From: Zygnema cylindricum
Lineage: Eukaryota; Streptophyta; Zygnematophyceae; Zygnematales; Zygnemataceae
Length of the DNA: 62,000 bases
Assembly: GCA_037447655.1 (NCBI GenBank)
Contig: JBBHKE010002111.1
Span: 139,596-201,595 of the forward strand
Direction of reading: 5' to 3'
Shown: piece by piece, positions 46,112-58,119 of the stretch
How positions within the stretch are numbered: position 1 is the stretch's first letter
How the letters are laid out: the number at the start of each line of letters is the position of its first letter
Program-made: the position numbers and the translations under genes
Notes under the pieces: model-generated
Told to the model about the DNA's origin: nothing
The model's input: the letters and a program-made list of their open reading frames with translations, nothing else
Databases searched by the model: none

Positions 46112-48040
46112 ATGGACAAAAGCGTTCTCGCTTCTCTTAAAATTACAATCCAAAACGAACTTAAAAAATCAAAAAATGGTGAAACTGCTCAGTATTACCT
46201 AGTGAAAGAAAGCAGGGCTACTTCAAGTTGTTGGAAAAAATTTGAACATGTCTATGAAACTAAAACATCAAACAAATACATAAAAAGGGGGGGAGGTTTA
46301 GTTGTTTGTAATGCATGTTTCGTAGTTTATCAATACATGTCAACAAACGGTACTTCAACAATTAACACTCACAAATGTTTAGCTTTGGGGGACATGGATA
46401 GTTCTAGAGGAATTCTTCGTAATTTTCTTTAAAAAACGGAGGCGAAAACGAGTGATCGAAAAAATATTGCGAAAATGGTGGCGTTGATGTGTTGCGAGGA
46501 CCTTCAACCATTTTCGATGGTCGACAGTTCAGGTATGATTTATTTTGAATTCCATTTAGGATGGCATTAATGTATATGTCATTGTAACTTGTTTTGTTAA
46601 TCAAATTATATTATTGAGCTTCATCACTATTTTCTTATCTATAATTTGTATTCGTACGCTTATATTTATTTTATATTAGTATTTGGTTTGTCATGATGTT
46701 ATTTTGATATAAACCTTATTTATTGATCATGGTTAATAATTGTATGCTATTTTTTTTTTTTTTTTGGTTCCCTGGTTTTCAAGCATTTTGCCAAGCATTA
46801 TTTGATGTTGGTGTTTCGTCCAACAAAAGTGTCGACATCGACCAACTACTCCCGTCCGCCAATGGCGTAAAAAACTACATTATATCTTCTACCAAATATA
46901 TTCGTAGTTTGATCACCCCAAAACTTAAAGAAAACATTGATAACAATATTTTCGTCGTATTTACGACCGATCTCTGGACCGAGACAATAAAAAGAACCTC
47001 ATTCATATCAATAACAACACATTTTATTGACAAAGAGTTTAAACTTCATGCTCGGACGCTTCAAGTCGATCATTTTCCAGAGGAAAAACATACCGCGGAA
47101 AATGTTTTAACGGCTTTAAAAAATTATTTTACCAATTTTGATGTGTTGGCAAATCGTTGCGTTGTTGTGATGGACAGTGGCTCTAACATGTGTGCGACTG
47201 AAGGTCCACCGAGTATGTTTACTCGGATACCTTGCGCGGACCATAAAATTGCTACAATTGTGGCAACGATTTTGAACAAGAGCGGAACTTCCAAAAAATA
47301 CAAATACGATGTGGAAGTTCCTAAATTCTTTGATCTAATAGATGCATGTAAATCATTGGTCACGTTTTCAAACAGAGTATTTTACAAAATCTTTTGAAAA
47401 ACACTTTAAAAAAAAAAAAACGCAACGCGGTGCAATTCTTTGCTCCGAATGCTTAAGAGTATTTACGATGTATTAACGAGATAGGACCAATCGCTCAAGC
47501 AAAAAATAAATTGATACTTTTTGCTTGTATCGATAAGACTCACCTTACTGAACTTATTCGATTTTTGGAAAAGTTTAAAGAAGCGACCCTAAAGTTGGAA
47601 AAGTTTAAAGAGCCAACTTTTCATTTGGTTTTATTTGAACTAACATCTGTGCATAACCATTGTAAGAAAAGAAAAACATCTTACAATGACGGTGAAAAAG
47701 AATGCCCGACCGATTCCCCAAACTTGCAAAAATTGAAATAACTTTTTATGAAATTTGTGTTACCTAATTGGGGCCTTCATGAGTATCATATTATCGCGGC
47801 TCTCTTAGATCCCCGATAAAAACAAAAGCTTGAAATAATAGGGTTATCGAAAACCGAAATTGAAAACGCTAAGGTCAAACTTCGAGAACTTCCTAACGAC
47901 CTAGGTGATTACGTTGATTTCGGTAGTCCTCAACGTATCACAAAAAAACAAAATAATATCACAAAATATGGACGGTTTCCACAATTTTTTAAGTGAGAGC
48001 GATGACGAAAATGAGGTTTTTATCACCACCAACAAAAAAA
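46112..48040 (+). pseudogene. hAT transposase, broken
   Basis: ATG 46112 opens a BED-type zinc finger (WKKFEHVYE, CNACFVVYQYMS, INTHKC) that stops at 46432. The next frame has MVALMCCEDLQPFSMVDSS up to a donor at 46533. After a 250-bp intron, AFCQALFDVGVSSN starts the RNase H-like core with VVFTTDLWTETIKRTSF (first Asp), VVMDSGSNM (second Asp) and the RIPCADHK Cys/His motif. The frame stops at 47397. Relics of the C-terminal part follow (HIIAALLDPR near 47800), again with stops. The catalytic Glu and intact dimerisation region are not visible. Inactive. Confidence 0.88.
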
Positions 48041-48946
48041 ACGCTCGTTAGTGACAAATTGAAACGTTATTTTGATTTATAATTAACCAACGGCGAAAGA
48101 TTGAACTTTAACATACTTCAATGGTGGAAAAATAAATCATAGGTACGTGCGAGAGATGGAGGATCTCCTATTCTAACTGGTGTTGCTAGATCTAATCTAG
48201 CTATTCCGGCTTCTAGTTCCATGTCATAATGCAATTTTTCGGATGGCGAGAACACGATAACAAAGAAGAGAAGCGCATTAGCGACTTCAATTGTTAGTGA
48301 TCTTTTATGTGTTAGATCCAACCGAGATGTTTTAAATGCATAGTTTTTGGTTTTTTTTTTGTTTTCTAATTGTTGTTTTTTTTTATTATTAGTTATACAT
48401 ATATGTTATTTTATTTATTTATTTATTTCTTTATTTATTTTCACAATTTTTCTAGTGTTTTTTTTTTTTTCTTAAATCGGAATGTTTATTTTTACCAAAT
48501 TACCAAAACGAAGTATTTATACCACATTTAGATTTATATATTTTGTGTAATTTTTAGGTTTGAGGTTGAGAATTTGTATAATAGAGTCGAAAATAGAACA
48601 AGGTTGTGATTTGATTTTTCATATATTTGAATCTACAAAAAATGTTTTGATTTTTTTGCTCATCATAATGTGTTTCTTGCTAATTGATTTTCAATGTGAA
48701 AAACTAAGACTTTTTTTGTAAACATCCATAATCAAAACTTTACCTTTTTTGCATAATTCATATCATAGTATTGTAGTCGAAAGAAAAACTGTCCGAAAAA
48801 TTGTAGCGAAAAATTTAGATTTGCGAGAGAATAAACATTAACATCACAAAATAAAGTTAACAATATTATTTGCAGACGTGGACTATAACCTGCCACGTCT
48901 TTTTGCATTAAATAGTATCATTAATCATTATTTTCCGTTAATACTA

Positions 48947-49516
48947 CACCGCGAATCGTAAATAGCGTTATTAACGCTAATTCCGTCACCACGAATTTTT
49001 ACCCAACAACCTTATAAAGAGTAAATAGCTCTAAATTTTTCTTTACATTATTTAAGGTAGTTTTTAATCAACGTTAACAACTTAAGTATAGTGTCGTTTT
49101 AAATAGTGTGGCTTACGATCGGTGTCTGACCGTGCAAAATTGTAACGTATTAACGACAAAATACAAAAAATGATTTAATACATGTCGTTATGATGTAACT
49201 GCGTTTGCACAAACCGCGTAATGCAAACTTCATAATGACGTGAAGTTGTACGTTTGTCAAATTATGTATGTGTACCTAAAAATCAGATAATTATGACGTG
49301 AAATTGTACGTTTTCACAAACCGCGTAGTGGAAACGTCATAATGACGTGAAATTGTACGTTTGTCAGATTCTGTAAAACGGATAATTATTACTGACAGAA
49401 ACCTAAATTAGAGTTATTGATAAACTAGAGTACAACTTTGTTTTGAAAAAACGAAAAAATCTACATTGGAATGGATAACATTAATTATTTACCTACGATG
49501 ATTACGATTTGCGGTG
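48947..49516. mobile_element. Pogo-type non-autonomous element, 570 bp, inside hAT
   Basis: Ends CACCGCGAATCGTAAATAGC and (reverse complement) CACCGCAAATCGTAATCATC, with TA on both sides (48945-48946 and 49517-49518). A TGACGTGAAATTGTACGTTT tandem repeat fills its middle. Confidence 0.75.
49195..49385. repeat. Tandem repeat, about 110 bp
   Basis: Two to three partial units containing CACAAACCGCGTA and TGACGTGAAATTGTACGTTT. Confidence 0.65.
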
Positions 49517-49811
49517 TAATAAATGCTTAACGTTAATAACAATGAGCGTTGTAATTTTGTACCTTTTCGGTTACGGGCGGGCACGGTTAGCTGCTAGAAA
49601 TCGAGTTTCCGTTATTTTATTTTTTTAGTTAACGACGGTCGGTTAACGGTTAACAATTTTGGAGCGTGACAAAACTCGGTCGGGCGTCGGTTACTCAAAT
49701 TTTCAATAAAAAAAACGGTCGGTTTCGGGTATGAAGTTTTATGAATTTTGCGACCTCTGTAAGCGGGACACTGTCCCCGTTCGATCTTGGTTGCTCGATC
49801 CCGTCAACCGG

Positions 49812-49940
49812 TTTGCGTCAATCGTTTTGTCTTGGGTCGCGTCTACAAAAGTCCTTACGGAAGTTTAAACCAGTACTATTGTCAATCGTTTTGTTTTGGG
49901 TCGCGTCTACAAAAGTCCGTACGGAAGTGTAAAACAGTAC
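49812..49940. repeat. Tandem repeat, about 65 bp
   Basis: GTCAATCGTTTTGT...TTGGGTCGCGTCTACAAA occurs twice here and once more at about 44330, on the other side of the hAT insertion. Confidence 0.7.
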
Positions 49941-50287
49941 AATAGTACTTTGACGTTTTGATTAATAGTACACGGTCCCAAGTGTAACAGGCATGAAAAA
50001 CGGGCATGATAAACGCAACATTGTCCAAGTTCGTGTAACGGGCATGAAAAATTGGGCACAGTCTATGCCCGTGTAACGGGCGTGATTTACTAGTTTTAAA
50101 AAAAATGAGTTAGCATTTGAAAAGCGTTTTATTTGACGATTTTCAGTATACGATCTTATCTTACGTGGTACCACTCATTTTTTAGCACGTTGATTATAGA
50201 CTCTGCGCGAAAGAACAATCATTCAAAATGTAGCATCGTGTAATGTTGGTCGTACAATTACAAAAAATCTTGATAGAACGCCACCCT

Positions 50288-51050
50288 AAGCGAACTTGCT
50301 TTGAATGTTAGTGCGGATCCGACGGACCTTGTTTTTAAGTGTCCCTATGTGTGTAAGGACGAAATTGTCAATTACGTTGTGACGATTGTATACGTCAACA
50401 ATACCTGTGACGGTTTTCAGCTTCTACAATCTGCGTTGTCGCACGTTATTTTTTGGAACTGCTTGTGACGTCGTATGTCTTACCGTGACACTGTAGACGC
50501 ACCGCTTTCCAATCTGTGTCGTTTTACAGTTGAAGAAGATGCGATTTGCCTTTGCGTCGCCTGAACGGTCGAAGTGAAATGGCATGAGAATTTTGAGATC
50601 CGTGCAAAAAATAATTTTGTACCGGCCGAAAACGGACAAAACAAAAAATATGTGTACTTTTCTTCGTCGTTTTGAACGTAAACGGACAAAACAAAGCGAA
50701 TTCTATACTTTTCATTGTTGCTGAAAATCGTTTTAATATTTTTGAGAAATTTCAACACGTGCAAATATGTGTTCCTGTTTGTTTACCGAGAATACTTTGT
50801 AAAACACATCGCCGATGTGTTTCAAAGAAAAGTTTGAAGATGACGTTTTTTGTCGTGGTCGTGGGTCAAAAAACACAAGACGACAACATTTAGTACATTC
50901 TAAGTTCGACGATGACGCAAAATGTACTTCTCATTTTTTAAAATTGTTTGTACGGTTGAAACTTACGCGGTACGACGCTAAGTTTTACGGTAAAACGACA
51001 AAAAAATAAACCCTTACATTCGCACATGGGGACATACCCTATGTTGTATT
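50288..51050. repeat. Dispersed repeat copy (CACATCG/TTTGAAGATGACG family)
   Basis: Matches 57171-57955 for about 700 bp. Shared landmarks are GATTGTATACGTC, TGAAGAAGATGCG, AAACGGACAAAACAAA and TTTGAAGATGACG. Its right end resembles an inverted-repeat terminus (reverse complement ATAGGGTATGTCCCCATGTG). Short frames here (50815-51009 and others) are repeat-derived. Confidence 0.65.
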
Positions 51051-51105
51051 CTTTAAAGTGATGGATAAAATTACGATGAATCTCACCGTCTGGATATATA
51101 TCTAC

Positions 51106-52181
51106 AAGTGTTGGGTATCGGGTAGTTTCATATCGCGATAATTTCGATATTCGATATATTGAATATCGATCGAGGAAAAGTCCTCGATGTATCGTACCAC
51201 GACCAACATAAATTATCCCGATATATTGTATTTTATAAAATAAAAGTATATTTAATATGTTGTTTTAGCGATAACGACATTTTTTCTGAAGCGTGACGCA
51301 CGACGTGATTTTCGTTCGGTGACTTAAAAGGTAACGCCGCAAAATGTAACCGACGAAAAAGTACTAATACTGTAATACTAATTCATATCGTTACTTATTT
51401 AGTACGTACTACGGTACAAAACTTCACATATGAAAACTTAAAACCCACAATAATTTAGACAAAGTATGATATGAAAAAAAAATTGCAGACTGTTCGTTTC
51501 AGGCATGAATTTTTATTATTATTTTTATTCATTCATTTTTGAAGTGTACAAAACGAGAATTCTTATTATTATTTTTATTCAATATTTTATGAAGTGTATA
51601 AAATGTGATATTTTATTTTTATTTTTATTAATCATTTCATGAAATGTACAAAATGTGAGTTTTACTAAAAAAATTTATTTATTATTTAATAAAGTGTATA
51701 AAATGTGAACTTTTACTCTTATTATTGTTAATTGTTTTTTCAAGTGTACAAATTGTAAAATCTTATTCATATTTTTATTAATTGGAGTAGCAATAGATAG
51801 TACTACTTGGTGTAGTAGCTACCAGCTAGTACTACTGCCAGCAGTAGTATCTAGTACTAGCATCTGCAGTAGCACTAGTTTTGGCAGCAGTTGCAGCTAA
51901 TCAATTCTCAATTAATTAGGTTCTCAATTAATCCATTTACAGTTTCCGATTCGCAGTTCTCCGTGAAAAAAATACTCCACCACTTTGATAGTTGTCCTTC
52001 TCTTCTTCTGAGAATTGACTAGCAAGATTGTTATTTTTTTTAAGAAGCTTCGATATATTAGCCATACGATATATCGGCGATAATTTGAAATTCGATATAT
52101 CGAAGCGATGTATCGATTATCGGGTACCCAAACTTTGATATATATCGAATATCGGCGAATGGTCCTCGATACCCAACAATA
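51106..52181 (+). mobile_element. hAT-like non-autonomous element with ATATCG-rich ends
   Basis: Left AAGTGTTGGGTATCGGGTAG and right (reverse complement) TATTGTTGGGTATCGAGG. Both ends continue into ATATCG-rich sequence that matches the two ends of the cleaner copy at 58467-58858. The middle has a roughly 60-bp tandem array ending GAAGTGTACAAAATGTGA (51530-51760) and a CTAGTA/CAGCAG-rich tract (51790-51895). No coding capacity. Confidence 0.7.
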
Positions 52182-53400
52182 GTATTACCACACCGCGCGC
52201 ATCGTTACCAGTAACAAAGTCACTAATTTGGTTCTTAAAATTTTGATTTTTCGTCAAATAGATACATGATTTTAATTTTCCTTGACGTTAATTGAGGTAC
52301 CGTACAAAATAGCGTAAAAGAACTAAATTTCAATAAGATCTAAATAGCGCGGTGTATGGTCGATGTCGACCGTACATAAATGTACCTTTCATGAAAATTA
52401 CAAAATGAATTAAATAGGACGCGTACCATAGGAACGTGCGCTAAAAAGATCAGGATTGGTCTAACACGTAAATTAAATTGACATGTACGGGATATAAACC
52501 CCAACGGTGTACGGTTTTATATTTTGTACGAATACATATAATAATATATAATCGTATAGAAAATTTTTCATTTTGTTGTTCCAAATACCGATAACACTGA
52601 AATTAGAATAAACCTTTGTTTAAAAATTCCTTCATGAGGTTAATGACGGTATATTTCTTTCTAATAATTATTTAACTTTGACACTAAAACGATGCGCGGT
52701 TTAGTGTTGGGTATCAAGGACAATTTGGTACTCGATAAATACCTAATTTCAGGAACCCGATAACGATATATCGCTTCGATAACCGAATTTAATCATCGCG
52801 ATATATCACCGATATGTATCGCCGATATATCGAGGCTTCAAAAAAAAAAAAAAATCTTATAGTCAATTCGGAAGAAGACAAGGGCAGTTGTCAGTGGTGG
52901 AGATTTTTTTTTTTCACGGAAACTGCGAATCGGAATCTGTAAATGGATTAATTGAGAACCAAATTAATTGAGAATTGATTAGCTGCAACTGCTATAACTA
53001 CGTAACTACGTGCCGTTGCAGCCAGAACTAGTGCTACTGCAATTGCTAGTACTAGCTACTGATGCTGCCAGTAGTACTAGTTGCTGGCAGTGCTACTGCA
53101 GCAGATAGTACTAGCTAGTGCTACTCCAATTAATAAAAATAAGAATAAGATTTACAATTTGTACACTTCAAAAAATAATTAATAATAATAAGAATAAAAG
53201 TTCACATTTTATACACTTTAAAAAATAATAAACAAAAATAATAATTAAAACTCACATTTTGTACACTTCATAAAATGATTAATAAAAATAAGCATAAAAT
53301 GCCACATTTTATACACTTCATAAAATATGTAATAAAAAGAATAATACAAATTCTCATTTTGTACACTTCAAAAAATAATAAATAAAAATAATAATAAAAA

Positions 53401-54440
53401 AAGAATTGCTAATCGCAGAGACGATTTTTGTTGCGCGCAGGTAGTTGTCATAAATTGTACATTTGAAGTATAGTTTTGTACAAGCTACATACCTTTGATT
53501 TTAGATTTGACGGTCAATCCGTCAAACAACTTTGACTGGCGAAATATTGTAACGGCAGTTACAAAATTGTCGCGCTTGCTAACATCGACCGTCCAAAAAA
53601 ATAAACAGTTCACACGGCCGGCGCAGGTTTATTGTAACATAAATGCGGCAGCCACATATAAATAAAATGGTTGCGCGCAGGTAGTTCACACACATTTGAC
53701 TTAGTCGCAAAAATGAAATCTACTCGCGAACCGCAACGCTGAACCCGTGAAGTACGGTCTGTAGAGGTGTTGATTCGTAAATAGTGTGACTTCATTTGGT
53801 CGCACGTGACAACGCGTCATTTTAGTTTCATTGATATTTAAAAGCCGGTACGCTTTTTGAATTTTGTATTAAGCTTATTTCGTTTCGTGCGAGTGCATAC
53901 ATGTTGTACGCCGTCTTTTAATTTGTGTCAGCGTCCAAGTCAAATGTCAGTGTGAACTACCTGCGCGCAGCCATTTTATTTATATGTGGCTGTCATTTTT
54001 GTTACAGTAAACCTGCGCCGACCGTTTGAATTGTTTTTTTTTTATGACGGTCGACGTTCGCAAGCGCGACAACTTTTTAACCGCTGTTACAATATTTCGC
54101 TTGTCAAAGTTGTTCGACGGATTGGCCGTCTAATTTGAACTTAAAGGTACGTAGCTTGTACAAAAGTGTACTTCAAATGTACAATTTATGACAACTACAC
54201 TGCGAATCGTTATTAGCGTTGAGAAATTATTAGTGTAAAGAAAAAATTAGCGTCATTCATTCTAATTTAGTGCCAGGAGACGTGACAGATTATGGTCCAC
54301 GCCCTTAAATAGTGTAGTTTATTCTATTTAAGGTATTAATGTCAAAATTTTGGGGTGTCGATATAGAGTTCATAACGCTAATAACGATTCGCGGTGTACC
54401 TGCGCGCATCAAAAATCGTCTCTGCGATTAGCAATTCCTT
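53401..54440. mobile_element. Foldback element with 8-bp target duplication
   Basis: Ends AAGAATTGCTAATCGCAGAG and (reverse complement) AAGGAATTGCTAATCGCAGA, flanked by AATAAAAA (53393-53400 and 54441-54448). Long inverted arms share ACGGTCAAT, CAACTTTGAC and CACACGGCCGGCG-type blocks with the foldback element at 23049-24106, so both belong to one diverged family. The right arm carries the pogo-type MITE 54198-54396. Confidence 0.85.
54198..54396 (+). mobile_element. Pogo-type MITE, 199 bp, with proven insertion site
   Basis: Ends CACTGCGAATCGTTATTAGC and (reverse complement) CACCGCGAATCGTTATTAGC. It lies in GACAAC-TA...TA-CCTGCGCGC. The opposite arm of the host foldback element (about 53435-53460) reads GCGCGCAGGTAGTTGTC with a single TA, so it is the empty site. 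Its first and last 70 bp resemble the matching ends of the 9.8-kb pogo-like element. Confidence 0.93.
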
Positions 54441-54734
54441 AATAAAAATTCATGCATGAAACGAACAGTCTGCAATTTTTTTTTTCATATCATACTTTGA
54501 CTAAATTAGTGTGGGCTTCAAGTTTTCATATGTGAAGTTCTGTCTTGTAGTACGTACTAAATAAGTAACTATATGAATTAGTATTACCAGTGTTGTTTAT
54601 CGGTAAGGATTTACCGATAAGCGATATGGACCTTTTTTCGGGTTCCCGATAATCGATATATTGGTACGATATATCGACATCGGTCTTATCGCCGATAAGT
54701 AGCCGATAATATCGGGTACTTATCGGCGATAATG

Positions 54735-54744
54735 NNNNNNNNNN
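54735..54744. other. Assembly gap (10 N)
   Basis: Ten undetermined bases within repeats; true size unknown. Nesting across this point is not reliable. Confidence 0.99.
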
Positions 54745-54890
54745 ACCCCGTTTAAGAGTTTATCTTATTTGAGCGGGGTACCTCAAATAACGTGCAGAAA
54801 CATTTAGCGTACTTTATTCTATTTGAGAATTTGCCCCAAAAAAAGGGGTACCCCAATTAGCGTCATGTACGCTAATAGCGATTCACGGTG
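54745..54890. mobile_element. Right end of a pogo-type element next to the gap
   Basis: Ends GCTAATAGCGATTCACGGTG followed by TA (54891-54892). The left end is not visible and probably lies at or beyond the gap. Confidence 0.6.
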
Positions 54891-54892
54891 TA

Positions 54893-56668
54893 GTGTTCTT
54901 CGACCCATGGCCACGCCAAAAAACGTCATCTTCAAACTTTTCTTTAAAACACTGGGGCGATGTGTTTTATAACAAAGTATTTTTGAGGATACGTCCCCAT
55001 GTAAGCGATAATTTGAAAAAGTATTTTGGACTTTAGCGAAGTGTTCCGTACAACTTTGAAAAGCGTCCCAATGTGCGAAAATGAAATCGGAACTTTGAAA
55101 TGTGACGGTTGTAGACGTAGGTACAACTTTGTGGCGGATGAAGACGACTACGAAACTTCCGACAATTGGTGACGCCAACAAAAACAGTGACGTTTGTAGA
55201 CGTTTGGTTTTTTGTAATTTTGTGACATGGCATATGTTTAGGGTTTTGTGACATTGTGAAGCCATGTTCACTTGTGACAACGTCGACGTCACAAAATTTA
55301 AGAACTTTCTACCATGGCTATCCGATTTCGTTTTTCTGGCTTTTCTCACTCGCCTTGCCATAAAAATATACGTAAAGGTAGTCAAAATAATTATTTTTTA
55401 AATATCTTTCATTTAATACCAATACTGTCGTGCCTCATTCTAAAAGTGAGATGAATAAGCGATAGTGTGAGAGGGAGAGGGGAGAGGCGACGACAACGCA
55501 AAATTATGCAAAGGGCCCCATGAATGAAAGTGGAGGTTCGAGACCCCAACAGATTTTTTTCCGTACATTCTCATCTTTTCCGTACATGCACGCAACGGGC
55601 AGGGAGAAAAATAGCGAGTGCTCTCCCACGTCCTAAATTTTCCCACTCGTGTGGCGCTTGCGAGGACCGTTTTTCATTTGCTGTTTGGGCGATACTTTCC
55701 CTAAAATCCAGGTGCGAGGTGATTTTTGATGTAGTTTTTTGACGGGCTGGATTTTCTTGCCCGGGGGTCGAAAAAAGGAAAACGCCAAAATTCTTATCAT
55801 GACGACAAACATGAGGTACATTAAAAGTTTCGACTTGACGTTTGTTGTACTTTTAAAGAGTTTATTTTATTGTACGGCTAAATTTTTTCTCGTACGGAAC
55901 TGCGTTTTGGGTGAAAACGACATAATAAAATCGATACTTCAATATATGGGGACGTCCCCTGAAAAACGTATACGTATTCGCACCTGTAGAAAATTTATCA
56001 AAAATTTATAACGAATTCAGGCGATGGTAAAAGGTCCACTATTCGTTATGTTTTATCCGTTTGCGTCCATCAAAGTACACAATTTGTTTTATTTTGCCGC
56101 GTTTCTTTCAGTATAGATTTTTTCATTTTAGGGGTCTGAAAATTAGGGTTGGGCCCCATGTCGCTAAGTACGGGTTTTTTTTCTGTCGTTTTAATATAAA
56201 ACTTAGCGCCGTACTGCTTAAGTTGCGACCGTACAGAGAAATGGCAAATTTATAGAGTACAATTTGCGTCATAACTTAGGATGTACAAAAATTTGTCGTC
56301 TTGTGTTTTTTCGACCCACTGTCACATCATCTTCAAACTTATCATAAACCACATAGGCAATATGTTTTAAACAAAGTAGAACCGTTTACACAAATAGGAA
56401 AACATATTCCCACGTGTGAAAAGTTTTCCAAAGTTTTTGATGACCAAAAAAAGTACCGGGCTGTTCGTTTTTGTCCGCATGCACCTTGCACGGTTTTTTT
56501 TTTTAAAGGGTCTCGATCATAAAGGTTTCATTCGTTAAAATTTTGAAATTTTTACGATTATGCATTATTTTTAGGGTTTTTTTAACTTTTCGTAAATTTT
56601 GTATACTTTTCGTGTACGGATAAGGTGTATGGGTATATTGTACGGAATTTATAAAAAAAGGTTGAAAG
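54893..56668. other. Repeat-derived stretch without a supported gene
   Basis: Contains reversed fragments of the 50.3/57.2-kb repeat family (54895-54970 and about 56290-56400, with AACTTT...CATCTTCAAA). The minus-strand frame 55385-54819 (188 codons) crosses such repeat sequence and shows no domain. Nothing else recognised. Confidence 0.45.
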
Positions 56669-56670
56669 TA

Positions 56671-56700
56671 CACCGTGAATCGCTGTTAAAGTTACGAAAT
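56671..56700 (+). mobile_element. Solitary pogo-type left end
   Basis: CACCGTGAATCGCTGTTAAA preceded by TA. No partner end found within the following 1.4 kb. Confidence 0.4.
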
Positions 56701-56794
56701 CGATGCAGTTTCCCATGCTTTTAGGGTAGCCGTGAAAGTCGTGTTCACATATTCAATGCCTGAATATGTGAGAACACGTTCTCGCGATTTTCTC

Positions 56795-57075
56795 TCGTCT
56801 TTTATGACTTGTAATCAAATTTGAGTACTTCTTTTCGTGCGACGCAATTTCCCCTGTCGACGCCATTATCTGACACTAATTTATTTTGTACGTCTGTACA
56901 GAACAATGAGCAGTTCTAGTACGGACTGACACATTTTCCCTCGTCTTTTTGACTTGGAATCAAATTAGAGTACGCTTTTCCGTGCGACGCACTCAATTTT
57001 TCCTTTCGACGCCATTTTCTGACACATATTCTGTACGTCTGTACGAAATAATGAGCAGTTTTAGTACGGACTAAC
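56795..57075. repeat. Tandem duplication, about 140 bp
   Basis: Two successive units carrying AATCAAAT, TCGTGCGACGCA-type, GTCGACGCCATT-type and AATGAGCAGTT blocks, each ending in AGTACGGACT. Confidence 0.8.
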
Positions 57076-57170
57076 ACACTTTTACATTACACTATCTATA
57101 AATATTCGACATTAGAATAATTAAAGCTAGTTAAACAGTACCAAATGTTGATGTAAATATTTTTTTGAGT

Positions 57171-57955
57171 TAGGGTGCGTCTCTATGTACTTCAAACTTA
57201 GAGATTTTTTTTTGTTTTTTAGCGCAGATCCGGCGGACCTGGATTTCGGGTGTCCTTATGTGTACCAAACGAAATTGTCACTAAGGGCTTGACGATTGTA
57301 TACGTCGACAATGCCCGTGACGGCTGTCAACGTCTACAATTTGTGATGACCCACGTCATTTTTCGTAACTGATTGTGACGTCGCGTGATTTTTCGTGACA
57401 TTGTAGACCTACCGCCCTCCAGCCTGTGACGTTTCACGGTTGAAGAAGATGCGTTTTGACTTTGCGTCTATTGTCGGCTCGACGTGAAATGGCATCGGAA
57501 CCTTGAGACCCCTGCAAAAAAAAAATCCGTACCGGATGGAAACGGACAAAACAAAACAAATTGTGTACTTCTATTTGTCGTATTAAACAAAGACGGACAA
57601 AACATAGCGAATCGTGTACACTTCCACGTCGCTTGAATTTCGTTTGAATTTTTTGAACAAAAAATTACACGTGCGAATATGTGTTCCTATTTGTTTATAG
57701 AAAATCCCTAATTTTAAAACACATCGGCCATGTATTTTAAAGATAAGGTTGAAGATGACGTATTTTGTCGTCGAAGTGGGTCGAAGAACACAAGACGACA
57801 AGATGTAGTACATTTTAAATTCGATGATGACGCAAAATGTACTTCTCTTTTTTTCTATTTTATTGTACGGTTGAAACTTACGCGGTACGGCTCTAAGTTT
57901 TACAGGAAAACGACAGAAAAAAACCCTTACTTAAGCACATAGAGATGCACCCTTA
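57171..57955. mobile_element. Non-autonomous element, ends TAGGGTGCGTCTCTATGT
   Basis: Left TAGGGTGCGTCTCTATGT and right (reverse complement) TAAGGGTGCATCTCTATGTG form inverted ends. The body matches 50288-51050. The 70-codon frame at 57730-57942 resembles that at 50815-51009, but this follows from nucleotide similarity and no domain is visible. Confidence 0.65.
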
Positions 57956-58119
57956 ATTTCATTAATTGCAATTTTTTTACGTACATGTGCGTGATGGGCA
58001 GTGAAAAAAACAGGGAGCACTCTCCTTCGTGCTAACAAAAAACCCGGTACATTAATACATGGGCACGTACCCTAAGTTGTAGAAGTACTTTTGATGAATT
58101 TTTTCGTATTTATATACTA

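Larger units (their letters stand above)
44460..49759 (+). mobile_element. hAT transposon, 5.3 kb, defective
   Basis: Perfect 13-bp ends CAGAGGTCGCAAA, with flanking 8-mers TACACGGG (44452-44459) and TAAGCGGG (49760-49767) matching at 6 of 8 positions, as expected of an aged hAT duplication. Subterminal regions on both sides are rich in CGGTCGGTTA-type motifs (44470-44600 and 49570-49730). It encodes a broken hAT transposase and contains a pogo-type MITE. 44620-46110 and 48060-48940 have no other gene; 48360-48480 holds T-rich simple repeats. Confidence 0.85.
43786..50287. mobile_element. Mutator-like element split by a hAT element
   Basis: Left TAGGGTGGCGTTCCATCAGA and right (reverse complement) TAGGGTGGCGTTCTATCAAG form inverted ends. 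Without the inserted hAT element (44460-49759) it would be about 1.2 kb, close to the related copy at 24771-26062, with which it shares GTTTACAGAAATC and AGAGAATCTTG. GGTCGCGTCTACAAA repeats flank the insertion on both sides, so the two halves belong together. No clean target duplication found. Confidence 0.6.
52702..54594 (-). mobile_element. Inverted second copy of the hAT-like element, interrupted
   Basis: Starts TAGTGTTGGGTATCAAGG and reads through the reverse complement of the copy at 51106-52181: the CTAGTA tract at 53000-53110, the 60-bp array at 53150-53400, then TTCATATCATACTTTGACT. It is split by the foldback element at 53401-54440. Its far end is replaced near 54595 by another TATCGGTAAGG-rich repeat that runs into the assembly gap. 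The two copies make this block a large inverted repeat. Confidence 0.7.
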
